A stretch of 64,000 nt of DNA from Akkermansiaceae bacterium (GTDB lineage: Bacteria > Verrucomicrobiota > Verrucomicrobiia > Verrucomicrobiales > Akkermansiaceae): positions 372,001 to 436,000 of the forward strand of contig JACKQB010000005.1 in the NCBI GenBank assembly GCA_024233115.1, given 5' to 3'. Made by a program: the position numbers and the translations under genes. The notes under the pieces are model-generated. The model worked only from the letters and a program-made list of their open reading frames with translations, ran no database searches and had not been told where the DNA came from. Shown piece by piece: positions 42,990-51,690 of the stretch (position 1 is the stretch's first letter; each line of letters begins with the position of its first letter).

Positions 42990-43613
42990 ATGAGCTCACG
43001 CAATTCACGCAGTTCCATTTTTGAAAAAATCCACCAGGCGCTGGGCGAATCATCCGCCGGGCACCCGCTGCCTGATTATGATGACGCCCTCCTGCACTCG
43101 GCACCCCGGTTAGAGGGGAATGATCTGTGGGAAATATTCAGCAGGAACTTTGCCGCCGTCAGTGGAATTTCCATGACCGGCACCGAGGGTTTGCTTGATT
43201 TGCTGAAAGAGTCGGACTGCAACCACGGCTACTGTGATCCGGCGCTGATGCATACGATTGGCGACTCCTTGGTCGCAGCGGGTCTAACCGTTGAAACCGA
43301 ATACGACCGCAAGCGTTACGACGACTACCAGTTCGGTATCACCCGGGCCGCTGGAGCGATTGCTGAAAGCGGTTCGGTCATACTCAACGATGAAACCACC
43401 TCCGATCGCCTGGCGGCTCTCAGCCCATGGGTGCATATCGCGGTGTTGGAAAATGAGTCCAGCCTGCTCCGCAGCATCCCGGATGCCGTGGCCGCGTTTG
43501 GGGCCAGCCCTAACATCATCTGGGCGACCGGACCATCAAAGACAGCCGACGTCGAAGGTATCCTGATCGAAGGAGTCCACGGACCGGGAAGACAGGTCCT
43601 GGTCAAGTTGTAG
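42990..43613 (+). CDS. lutC: Lactate utilization protein C
   Basis: This 207-residue LUD-domain subunit ends the rightward operon. GITRAAGAIAESGSVILNDE and NIIWATGPSKTADVEGILIEGVHGP are the family signatures. With lutA and lutB the set is complete. No lactate permease lies next to it, which supports an internal source of lactate. Confidence 0.92.
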   Translation: MSSRNSRSSIFEKIHQALGESSAGHPLPDYDDALLHSAPRLEGNDLWEIFSRNFAAVSGISMTGTEGLLDLLKESDCNHGYCDPALMHTIGDSLVAAGLTVETEYDRKRYDDYQFGITRAAGAIAESGSVILNDETTSDRLAALSPWVHIAVLENESSLLRSIPDAVAAFGASPNIIWATGPSKTADVEGILIEGVHGPGRQVLVKL

Positions 43614-43694
43614 GGTTCCTGTGGGTGGACGATAACCCGCTACACTGTCCTATACGTTCTGATAGGGAGGAGGCGTAGATGGAGACAGGCACTC

Positions 43695-44567
43695 TTATTT
43701 ATCCTCCTCCTTTTTCTCTTCCTTGGCTTTTTTCTTAGCCGCCTTTTTCTTCTTCTTTGCTTTTTTCCCGGCAGGTTCCTCTGGTGTTTCCTCCGGCTTT
43801 GCGCCCTGCTTCGATTGCCCTACCTCGGGATTTTTTTCCTGGATGCGTTCCAGTTCCTTTTCAAAGGTGCTTGGCTCATACTTCTTGAAGAGTTCTTTGC
43901 CGCCAGCGGAGACGGTGACGATGACACCAATGACATCCTGCTTGGAACTGCTGCTCGCTGTCTTTGATTTGGTACTGACATCCTCACAGCTTTCGGGGGT
44001 TGTTTCCCATTCCTCGGGTTTTTTGGACGACAGGGATTCGATTTCCTTGACATCAACGATCTCCTTGTATTCCGGATCTCCCGCGTCATCCCCACGGGTG
44101 GTGGTGCGCTTGATGATCTGGCTGTAGACAACGATGTTTTCAATGGGGGTGGCTTTCCTCTGCGAGAGCTTGAATTGATAACTAACCTCCTGGATGGAGA
44201 GTTTGGTGCTGGCACCTTGTTTTGATTTTTCCTTGTCACGGGGAACGCGGACCCGTGCGGATTTTTTGGTGACCGTGAGACTTAAATCACCCGGGTTGAC
44301 GTTGCTTTTGTTCTGTGCGTGCCAGTCTTTGATGTATGCCTGGTCGCTTTCTGATAGACTGGTAAATGGCAGGGTGTAAATCTTGCCGCCTTTCATCTTC
44401 AGGCTCACTTTGCCCGATGAGACCCCGACAATTTCGGCCTCGATGCTCTTGCCTTCGGTATTGGTGAAGGTGTGCATCTCCGCAACAGTGAACGGGGTGA
44501 TGCTTGCAAAGGTAAGGAGACCCAGGGTGAGGGCCAGTTTTCGAGCTTGTGGACTCATTTTCATCAT
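43695..44567 (-). CDS. Secreted SHD1-like protein with a Lys/Ala-rich tail
   Basis: This 290-residue protein has a signal peptide (LALTLGLLTFASITPFTVAE) followed by an SHD1-like module (FTNTEGKSIEAEIVGVSSGK; LPFTSLSESDQAYIKDW), common in secreted proteins of Planctomycetes and Verrucomicrobia. A beta-rich middle region has no family I know. The last 40 residues are nearly all Lys, Ala and Glu (KKAKKKKKAAKKKAKEEKK). Such a basic tail on an exported protein could bind acidic polymer or peptidoglycan, but that is a guess. It is convergent with lutC. Confidence 0.65.
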   Translation of the reverse strand: MMKMSPQARKLALTLGLLTFASITPFTVAEMHTFTNTEGKSIEAEIVGVSSGKVSLKMKGGKIYTLPFTSLSESDQAYIKDWHAQNKSNVNPGDLSLTVTKKSARVRVPRDKEKSKQGASTKLSIQEVSYQFKLSQRKATPIENIVVYSQIIKRTTTRGDDAGDPEYKEIVDVKEIESLSSKKPEEWETTPESCEDVSTKSKTASSSSKQDVIGVIVTVSAGGKELFKKYEPSTFEKELERIQEKNPEVGQSKQGAKPEETPEEPAGKKAKKKKKAAKKKAKEEKKEEDK

Positions 44568-44815
44568 ATGGGAATCTAAGGTTTGGGGAGGTCAGTTGGA
44601 AAAGGGGGGGCGAGGGAGGAAAAAGAAAAATAGATGTATGGAGGAGTTGGTGTGACGATTGTTAGAAATTGCATCCACCCCGTTGTCGACGGTAACAAGG
44701 TGCCACTTTTCAGCGGTTCCTGCAATGCCAAATACTCCGTGAGTTCTCATGTCGCAAATGGCAGGGATGCGGGCGAAACAAGCATGACAACACGGTCAAG
44801 GGAGCTTGTTTAGCA

Positions 44816-45415
44816 TCAGAAATCAAACAAATCCCCCTGGCTGTCATCCTGTGGTTTTCGAGTCAGCGGGTTGGCCGCGTCATTGACCACCAGCATCCCG
44901 TCGCCCGGTGAAAATGATCTCATGTTCCCTTCGAGATAGGAGTCGCATTCTGCCGCCGTCAGCAAGGCAGGCATACGATGGTGCACAGGTGCCATAAGAC
45001 GGTTGGCCGCCGTGGTGAGCATGGAGAAACATCGGCCCAGCTGCTCCGAATCCTCCCAGATACCAGCCGCCCATAGCAGCAGGCCCTCCCTCGGGCCGAA
45101 CCGGTGGGTGCGCTTGTGCCCCTTGGCTCCTGACCACTCGTAAAATCCGGACATGGGGATCAGGCACCTGCGGGCACGGATCGACTCCCGCCACATGGGG
45201 CTGTCCAGGTTTTCGCTGCGCGTGTTGTTGACGACCCCAAGCCTCGGCCTTTCAAAACCCCAGCGCATCTCCGTGATACCCATGCCGCTGAGAAAGACCG
45301 GCGCTATGTCGGTTCTACGGATGATCTTTGATTCCTGGCCGTCCGCGCGGATGGATGCGGTCACCGACGCCAGGTCTTTGCCCGATACCTTTTTGATTTC
45401 AAATGTACTGCACAT
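44816..45415 (-). CDS. SRAP-family abasic-site protein (YedK/HMCES type)
   Basis: This 199-residue protein covalently caps abasic sites in single-stranded DNA through Cys2. The start at 45415 is chosen because it gives MCSTFEIKK, placing that Cys at position 2; a longer frame start would bury it. MSGFYEWSG holds the catalytic Glu and APVHHRMPALL the His. The 248-base gap between it and the SHD1-like gene shows nothing I can name. Confidence 0.9.
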   Translation of the reverse strand: MCSTFEIKKVSGKDLASVTASIRADGQESKIIRRTDIAPVFLSGMGITEMRWGFERPRLGVVNNTRSENLDSPMWRESIRARRCLIPMSGFYEWSGAKGHKRTHRFGPREGLLLWAAGIWEDSEQLGRCFSMLTTAANRLMAPVHHRMPALLTAAECDSYLEGNMRSFSPGDGMLVVNDAANPLTRKPQDDSQGDLFDF

Positions 45416-45519
45416 AGTCCACAAATTTCCCTTCCATCCGTGTCAGGATGAAGCTAATGCTAGACCATGAAATAGCACGGATCAAACACGAACCATGCAC
45501 AGCTTCCAGTGCCACCACT

Positions 45520-46458
45520 ATGAAACGCCGTCACTTCATCACCGCCTCCGCCGCCATGGCCGCGTCCACTCCCTTCCTTGTTTCCCAGGAAAAGAAAACC
45601 GGTCCTGTTTCACCCAGGCATGCCGCGGCCCGGCCCAATCCCGTCGGGGTGTCATCCTACTCATTCTGGGCGTTCCACCGTGAGGAATACCGCCCGCTCG
45701 AAGTCTGCCTCGACCACGCGGCCCGTATGGGATTCGACGGACTGGAAATCCTCCAGCGCCAGCTGGTCTCCACCGACAATGCGGCGTTGCAGAAAATCAA
45801 GCGCCACGCATTTTTGTTAGGCCTCGACCTCATGGGCTTCTCCACCCACCAGGGGTTTTTATCACCCGACAAGGAGGAGCAGCAGAAGAACATCGACCAC
45901 ACCATCGACTGCCTCGAACAAGCCTACCGACTCGGCATCCCGACCATGCGGGTGAACTCGGGTAGATGGGGGACCTCCAAGTCGTTTGATGCCCTCATGG
46001 CCAATCGTGGCGAGGAAAATCCCATCAAAGGATACACCGAAGAAGACGCCTACAAGTGGGTGATCGACGCCTACGAAAAACTCGTGCCCGAAGCCGAAAA
46101 ACGTGGTGTCATCATGGGGCTGGAAAACCACTGGGGCCTGGGCCGCACACCCGAAGGGGTGAAACGTGTCGTTGACGCCGTTAAGTCTCCCTGGCTGCAG
46201 GTGACACTCGATACCGGCAATTTCCTCGAAGACCCATATGACCGACTCCAAAAGCTCGCCCCGCAAACCGTCCTCTTACAGGCAAAAACCTACCTCGGCG
46301 GCGGCCGCTGGTACACCTTGGATTTAGATTACGCCCGCATCGCCAAAATCATGAAAGAGGCGAAGTTCACCGGCTACGTGTCGCTCGAATTCGAAGGCAA
46401 GGCCGATCCGCTGAAAGGCATTCCCGAGTCACTGGCCATGCTGCGGAAGTGCTTTTAG
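45520..46458 (+). CDS. Exported TIM-barrel protein, sugar phosphate isomerase/epimerase family
   Basis: This 312-residue protein has a Tat-type signal (MKRRHFITASAAMAASTPF) and an AP endonuclease 2-like/xylose isomerase-like TIM barrel: GVSSYSFWAF, MGFDGLEILQRQL, GVIMGLENHWGLG, VTLDTGNFLED and GYVSLEFEGKAD. His and Glu residues at strand ends could bind a metal. Exported members are abundant in Planctomycetes and Verrucomicrobia and are linked to carbohydrate turnover, but the reaction is unknown here. The start at 45520 is preferred over an upstream one because of the signal. Confidence 0.8.
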   Translation: MKRRHFITASAAMAASTPFLVSQEKKTGPVSPRHAAARPNPVGVSSYSFWAFHREEYRPLEVCLDHAARMGFDGLEILQRQLVSTDNAALQKIKRHAFLLGLDLMGFSTHQGFLSPDKEEQQKNIDHTIDCLEQAYRLGIPTMRVNSGRWGTSKSFDALMANRGEENPIKGYTEEDAYKWVIDAYEKLVPEAEKRGVIMGLENHWGLGRTPEGVKRVVDAVKSPWLQVTLDTGNFLEDPYDRLQKLAPQTVLLQAKTYLGGGRWYTLDLDYARIAKIMKEAKFTGYVSLEFEGKADPLKGIPESLAMLRKCF

Positions 46459-46487
46459 GAGGACGCTGTTTGTCGCTTTAAGCTTAA

Positions 46488-46874
46488 CTATACGTATTCG
46501 GGGAGATACGATTTCCCACAGCAATTTTTTTCCCACAGATAGGCGACCTTAAAGCCAAAGGGGAGGAGTTCGACTGTGCCTGTAGAATCGACCAACACTC
46601 AGACGTGGAATGGTGGGTGCGTAATGTGGACAAGCAGCCGAGTGCCTTTTGGCTTCAAACTTCACGCGGTCGTTTCTACCCGGATTTTATTGTGAAGCTA
46701 ACAAGCGGAAAGATTATAGCGATCGAATATAAAGGAAAACACCTCGTCACCGATGCAAAAGAAAAAGACGAGATTGGCAAACTATGGGGGAGGCGGAGTA
46801 ATGAAGCTTGTGACTTCAAGATGGTGGTCGATAAGGATTGGATAAGCCTTGAGATGATGCTGTGCTCGCAATGA
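46488..46874 (+). pseudogene. C-terminal remnant of a restriction-type DNA endonuclease (Res family)
   Basis: The open frame from 46488 reads FGEIRFPTAIFFPQIGDLKA and continues with GEEFDCACRIDQHSDVEWWV, RNVDKQPSAFWLQTSRGRFY and PDFIVKLTSGKIIAIEYKGKHL. That is the nuclease end of type III restriction subunits and related helicases, with the PD...E-x-K motif in PDF and EYK. A stop codon lies just upstream (46485), and the helicase part and partner methylase are absent, so this is a decayed fragment. A GTG at 46605 could still start a short product, which I do not believe is functional. Confidence 0.75.
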
Positions 46875-46961
46875 TGCCAGGGTGTAGTTAGGCCCGATCA
46901 AAGAGATCCGCGAAACGTTTATCGGTTTTCAGGAACACATTTATCAAGCACAAGCGTCATA

Positions 46962-47138
46962 ATGATCTACACAGACAGACTTCAGGAGATTGCCCTTGCG
47001 ATTATGTCGGGTCAGCCGCTTGTCGCTAAAAACGACGAGGAGCGGGAGTTCATCGAGAAGGCGCGGAAGGAAATCCAGCAGATCAAGGATAAAGGTCTTG
47101 TGGTTGATATGATCAAAGAGTGGCCGGATTTCGACTGA
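46962..47138 (+). CDS. Small hypothetical protein (58 residues)
   Basis: The frame begins MIYTDRLQEIALAIMSGQPL and ends DKGLVVDMIKEWPDFD, with an amphipathic helical middle (EEREFIEKARKEIQQIKDKG). It has balanced composition and an ATG after CACAAGCGTCATA, and no competing frame covers it. It follows the restriction-enzyme remnant by 87 bases and may belong to the same lost island. The family is unknown. Confidence 0.45.
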   Translation: MIYTDRLQEIALAIMSGQPLVAKNDEEREFIEKARKEIQQIKDKGLVVDMIKEWPDFD

Positions 47139-47274
47139 TCGTGAAGTATGCTGTTGGAAGTGCTGCTGCGCAGGGGGAGAACCGGCAAGCCGGTTCAGAA
47201 GAAAGCGGCGGCAAGGCCGCGCGCACTCCAAATTTTTCGCGTTTTTTCGCGTCTTTCGCGGGTTGAAAAATGAA

Positions 47275-48639
47275 TTAAACCGTTTTTGAAAACTTGCCTT
47301 TCTGGGAGTCGCCGCCTTGGAGGTAGGCGTCGAAGGCCATGGAGATGTTGCGGATGAAGAGACGGCCTTGCGCGGTGACTTGCAGGGAGTCTTCGTTGAG
47401 TTCTAACAAACCGTCGGCTTCCATGGGTTTGAGCGAGGCGATGGCGTCGGCGAAGTGGGACTTGATATCGATGCCGTGTTGCTCGGACTTGGCGGTGTAG
47501 TCGAGTTTGAGCTGACACATGATCGACATGATGATGTCGCGACGCAGCACGTCCTCATCGGTGAGCAGGATGCCGCGGTCGATGGGGTAGGCTCCTGCTG
47601 CTACGGCTTGGCCGTAGTCGGTGATGTCCTTGAAGTTCTGTCGGTAGGAGCGGGATGTCTGGGAGATGGAGGACATACCAAAGGCGCAGATCTCGACGCC
47701 GCCGTGGGTCGAGTAGCCTTGGAAGTTACGCTGCAGGGTGCCGTTTTTCTGAGCGATTGTTAGGGGGTCGTCCTGTTTGGCAAAGTGATCCATACCGAGG
47801 TGGTGGTAACCGTGGTCGGTGAGGATGGTGATGATTTTCTCCAGCATCTTCAGCTTCGATTCCGGGTCTGGCAGATCCTTGGCTTCGAGGATTTTCTGGG
47901 CGGGCATGATCCATGGCACGTGGGCGTAGGAGAACACGGCGAGTCGGTCCGGCGCGTAGTCGAGGATGTGGTGCAGGGTTTGCTCAAACGATTCAGGCGT
48001 CTGTTTCGGTAGCCCGTAGATCAGGTCGAGGTTGCAGGAGGTGATACCGGCGTCGCGCAGCCACTTGAGTGCATTGCGGTTGCATTCGTCCGATTGGATC
48101 CGGTGCACGGCTTCCTGGACTTCGATTTTGGTGTCCTGCACCCCCATGGAGGCGCGGTTGATACCCATGGCGCGGAAGGCGGCGATGTGTTCCTCGGTGA
48201 GGGTCCGCGGGTCGAGTTCAGTGGAAAGTTCCGCGTCATCGTGGAACTCGAAGTGTGAGTGGATGAACTTGGAAAAGCGGTCGATCTGCGCGGTGGTCAG
48301 GTAGTTCGGGGTGCCGCCGCCGAAGTGGAGCTGGCGCACCTTCCTGCCGGGCTTGATGCGTGGCAGGAAGAGCTCGATCTCTTTTTCCATGAGGTCGAGG
48401 TAGTGGTCCGCCTTGTCCTGCTGGCTGGTGATGATCTTGGTGCAGCCGCAGAACCAGCAGAGCGAGCGACAGAAGGGGATGTGGAAGTAGAGCGAGAGAT
48501 CGGAGTCCTCGGTCTCGGTCTGGGCGGCGAGTATCGCCTTGTCCGTCTCCTCACTGAAATGGGGGGCGGTCGGGTAGGAGGTATAACGCGGGCCCGGCTG
48601 GTTATACTTGCGGATGAGATCTAGTTCTGGGATGAGCAT
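47275..48639 (-). CDS. hemN: Oxygen-independent coproporphyrinogen III dehydrogenase
   Basis: This 454-residue radical SAM enzyme decarboxylates coproporphyrinogen III in anaerobic heme synthesis. The cluster motif is HIPFCRSLCWFCGC, and the true HemN start LIRKYNQPGPRYTSYPTA, absent from HemW-type relatives, is present. The ATG at 48639 is used because the longer frame adds only a His/Lys leader. The hemE start lies on the same strand about 1 kb further right, so the two are co-oriented with a 37-base gap. Confidence 0.95.
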   Translation of the reverse strand: MLIPELDLIRKYNQPGPRYTSYPTAPHFSEETDKAILAAQTETEDSDLSLYFHIPFCRSLCWFCGCTKIITSQQDKADHYLDLMEKEIELFLPRIKPGRKVRQLHFGGGTPNYLTTAQIDRFSKFIHSHFEFHDDAELSTELDPRTLTEEHIAAFRAMGINRASMGVQDTKIEVQEAVHRIQSDECNRNALKWLRDAGITSCNLDLIYGLPKQTPESFEQTLHHILDYAPDRLAVFSYAHVPWIMPAQKILEAKDLPDPESKLKMLEKIITILTDHGYHHLGMDHFAKQDDPLTIAQKNGTLQRNFQGYSTHGGVEICAFGMSSISQTSRSYRQNFKDITDYGQAVAAGAYPIDRGILLTDEDVLRRDIIMSIMCQLKLDYTAKSEQHGIDIKSHFADAIASLKPMEADGLLELNEDSLQVTAQGRLFIRNISMAFDAYLQGGDSQKGKFSKTV

Positions 48640-48676
48640 GGTAAGTTTATGATAGGTCTTATGGGTCCTATGGGAC

Positions 48677-49705
48677 TTATGCACTGAACTGCGCCACTGT
48701 GTCGCAGAGGACTTGCATGTTCTCAGGTTTGGCGGAGGGGAGGATGCCGTGGCCGAGGTTGAGGATGTGGCCGTGGCGGCCTTTCATGCTTTCCAGCAGC
48801 CGGGTGGTCTCGGTGCGCACGACATCGGCGCTGGAGGAGAGGATGAGGGGGTCGAGGTTGCCTTGCACGGCGACGTTGTCAGGGAGGGCGTCGTAGTAGC
48901 TGGGGAGGTTGATGGTCCAGTCGATACTCAAGACGCTGGCGCCGGTGGTGCAGAGCGCGTCCCGCTGGTGGGCCATGCCCTTGGCGAAGATGATGACGGG
49001 AAAATCGGCGGGCAGGGCGTCGATGATTTTTTTGATCCACTTGAGCGACATACCGTCGTAGTGGCTGGCCGGGCAGAAAGCGCCGGCGGAGTCGAAGATC
49101 TGGATGGCGTCCACCCCGGCGTCGATCTTCATCTTGAACAGGTCGATGACTGCGGAGGTGATTTTTTCCATCAGCAGATCGAAGGTGGCGGGCTCGGAGT
49201 AGTAGAGGGTTTTCAGCGCGGCGAGGTCCTTGAGCGAGCCGCCCTCGGTCATGTAAGCGGCGAGCGTCCATGGTGAGCCGCCGAAGCCGAGCAGGGTTTT
49301 CTCCTCGCCTATTTCCTGACGTGTCATACGCAGGGCGGCGGGCAGGTAGGCGAGTTTCTCCTCGATGCCCGAGGCGTCGAGCGCGTTGATTTTTTCGACA
49401 GAATCCAGCAGGTAGTCCATGCCGATGCCACCGCCGTCACGGAAATGATACGGCTGACCCAGTGCCTCGGGGATGATGAGGATGTCAGAAAAAATGATCG
49501 CGGCATCGAGTGGGAAGCGTTTCAGCGGCTGCAGAGTGACCTCGGTCGCCAGCTCGGGCGACTTGACCATTTCCGTGAAGGAATACTTCTCCTTGAGGGC
49601 GCGGTATTCGGGAAGATAGCGGCCAGCCTGGCGCATCACCCAGACGGGAGTGCGGTCGGTGGGTTCACGGCGGATGGCGGCGAGGAAGCGTTGTCGGGAA
49701 GTCAT
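48677..49705 (-). CDS. hemE: Uroporphyrinogen decarboxylase
   Basis: This 342-residue cytoplasmic enzyme makes coproporphyrinogen III, the substrate of HemN. RTPVWVMRQAGRYLPEYRAL is the first signature, with the substrate-binding Arg pair. GFGGSPWTLAAYMTEGG and HILNLGHGILPSAKPENMQ are the others. It is directly upstream of hemN. A heptamer repeat (49711-49731) separates it from ccsA. Confidence 0.96.
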   Translation of the reverse strand: MTSRQRFLAAIRREPTDRTPVWVMRQAGRYLPEYRALKEKYSFTEMVKSPELATEVTLQPLKRFPLDAAIIFSDILIIPEALGQPYHFRDGGGIGMDYLLDSVEKINALDASGIEEKLAYLPAALRMTRQEIGEEKTLLGFGGSPWTLAAYMTEGGSLKDLAALKTLYYSEPATFDLLMEKITSAVIDLFKMKIDAGVDAIQIFDSAGAFCPASHYDGMSLKWIKKIIDALPADFPVIIFAKGMAHQRDALCTTGASVLSIDWTINLPSYYDALPDNVAVQGNLDPLILSSSADVVRTETTRLLESMKGRHGHILNLGHGILPSAKPENMQVLCDTVAQFSA

Positions 49706-49710
49706 TTCGG

Positions 49711-49731
49711 GAGTCAGGAGTCAGGAGTCAG
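49711..49731. repeat. Heptamer tandem repeat in the hemE leader
   Basis: GAGTCAG occurs three times exactly, followed by a variant GAGGCGG. It lies 5 bases from the hemE start codon and overlaps the 3' end of ccsA. Confidence 0.85.
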
Positions 49732-51686
49732 GAGGCGGGAGGAGTGATTGGAGCTTGGGGTTCTTTAACTTGGGAGGTGTCGCGGATGTAGATGATGAAG
49801 GATGGGAGTGCGGCGAGGACGAGGATGATGGCGCAGGCGATGATCAGGTTGAACAGGGCACCCTCGGTGAAGCCGTAGGAGTGGAGGCCGACGCTGAGGA
49901 GGTTGACCCCGAACCAGGCAAGGAGGACGACGATGTTGGTCAGGGCCAGCATGGTGGCGATGCCGAGCTCCTTGAGTTGTTTACCCCATTTTCCGTGCAG
50001 GATGATCAGTAGCCAGAGGCAGAGCAGGAGGGCACCGTTTTCCTTGGGGTCCCAGCCCCAGAAGCGACCCCATGACTGGTCGCCCCAGATACCGCCGAGG
50101 ATGGTGCCGACGATGCAGAACAACAGCGCGACCAGGGTGACGCCGATGAAGTTCTTGGAGATGCTTTTGATAAGATCCTTGTTTCCGGGCCGGACCAGAC
50201 GGACAAAGAGATAGGCATTGGCGGTGAGGCCGGCGACAGCCGCCGCGCCGTAGCCGATGGCAATACTGACCACGTGGGTGGCTAGCCAGAAATTGGAATC
50301 CAACACCGCGACCAGTCGGCCCATGGTGTCGCCTTCCATGGCGTACTTGAATCCCACAAAGTGAAGGATGATGCCGGGCACGGTGGAGATCAGCAGCCCG
50401 AGCCCGTCGCGGCGACGGAACTCGATAATGAGTCCTAACAGGACGCAGATAAACCCGACAAAGATGATCGACTCGTAAATGGTGGTGACGGGGGCGGGTC
50501 GGCCCCGGATCATCATACGCAGCAGGATGCCGCCGGCGTGGAGGAGGAAGCCGGTGAGCACCACGCCCCAGCTTCCCCAGCGCATCGCCTTGCCGGCAAA
50601 GAGCCAGCTGAGGGCGAGTAACAGGAAGCCGAGGATGTAGAAGGCGATGCTCTTGGTGAAGGCGTCTAACTGGTTGTAAAAGAGTTCACGTTTGGCAAGG
50701 GTGGTGGTGACTTTATGGGAGCCCGCCAGAAAGGTTTCCTTGTGGCTGGCCGCTGATTCCTCGTCTTTGTTAGAAAGGGCGGCGATGGTTGCCTCCAGCT
50801 CGGTGATGAGATGGAGCTCCTTATCCGTCGGTGTCCGCTGGGGATCGAGAGCCGACCAAGGGGTGAGCCATTCCTTGTGAATGGGATCATCGTCCGGCGG
50901 GATGATCGTGAATGTTGCCACGGCGGAGTCGCGTTGCTGCAAGTCCCTGATCCGGCTGACCAGGTCGAAGATCGCCAGGTCATACGGGTTATTGCGATCG
51001 AAGGTGGTCTTGAGTTTCTCGACCGTTGTCCGGAACAGGTCCCAGCGTTGGTGGATCTGGAAAAAGCTGAATGGTTTGCCTGCGGGGAGGTTGAGTTCCT
51101 TGGCGAGCTGCTCGTTTTCGATGACCAGCTCGGGTGTCAGGCAGGTGAGCGACCGGCTGATCGAGAAGTAGTTGTAAACGGTGTTGTAGAGCTTGAGGAG
51201 CTGTTCTTCGACCAAGGTGCGATGGTCCTTGTTGCGTTGCTGGATGGTCTGGGCACGGGAGCGCTGGGCGTCGATCACGGTGCGCAGTTCGTTGAAGCTG
51301 TAGATGTATGGGCCGGCGCCTTCTTTTTCCAGTCCGAGGTCGTCGATGAGATCGCCATTCTTGATCCTGAAACACTTGACATCATAGGCGGCTTCGGGGT
51401 CGAGCAGGAGCTGGGCCATCCACTGGCTGGCGGAGAGGTCGCCGATTTTTGATTTGTGGTAACATGCCAGCAGGGTGAAGCGGGCAAAGGAGTCGAAGGG
51501 TTTGATCCGACCGGCGTTTTGCACCGGGATGGACGCCAGCAGCTTGCCGGAACCGGGCGAGATGTCTTTTTCCGGTGGTGTGGCGGGCGACTGGGCGAGG
51601 AGCTGGCCGGAGATGGCGAGGCCGAGGGACAACGCCAGCAGGGGTGCCATTTTTCTGAGCGAGGGGATGGGTATAAAACGGGTCAT
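49728..51686 (-). CDS. ccsA: Cytochrome c biogenesis protein CcsA/ResC with a long periplasmic N-terminal part
   Basis: This 652-residue membrane protein carries heme across the membrane for attachment to cytochrome c (system II). The tryptophan-rich heme motif WGDQSWGRFWGWDPKENGALL is intact, with His residues on flanking helices (LHFVGFKYAME; WLATHVVSIAIGYG). In front is a signal sequence and about 290 residues of soluble domain (SGKLLASIPVQNAGRIKPFD), a layout also seen in large CcsA proteins of other phyla. The ATG at 51686 is chosen because a longer start would lie inside resB. It forms a two-gene unit with resB. Confidence 0.9.
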   Translation of the reverse strand: MTRFIPIPSLRKMAPLLALSLGLAISGQLLAQSPATPPEKDISPGSGKLLASIPVQNAGRIKPFDSFARFTLLACYHKSKIGDLSASQWMAQLLLDPEAAYDVKCFRIKNGDLIDDLGLEKEGAGPYIYSFNELRTVIDAQRSRAQTIQQRNKDHRTLVEEQLLKLYNTVYNYFSISRSLTCLTPELVIENEQLAKELNLPAGKPFSFFQIHQRWDLFRTTVEKLKTTFDRNNPYDLAIFDLVSRIRDLQQRDSAVATFTIIPPDDDPIHKEWLTPWSALDPQRTPTDKELHLITELEATIAALSNKDEESAASHKETFLAGSHKVTTTLAKRELFYNQLDAFTKSIAFYILGFLLLALSWLFAGKAMRWGSWGVVLTGFLLHAGGILLRMMIRGRPAPVTTIYESIIFVGFICVLLGLIIEFRRRDGLGLLISTVPGIILHFVGFKYAMEGDTMGRLVAVLDSNFWLATHVVSIAIGYGAAAVAGLTANAYLFVRLVRPGNKDLIKSISKNFIGVTLVALLFCIVGTILGGIWGDQSWGRFWGWDPKENGALLLCLWLLIILHGKWGKQLKELGIATMLALTNIVVLLAWFGVNLLSVGLHSYGFTEGALFNLIIACAIILVLAALPSFIIYIRDTSQVKEPQAPITPPAS

Positions 51687-51690
51687 GGCG

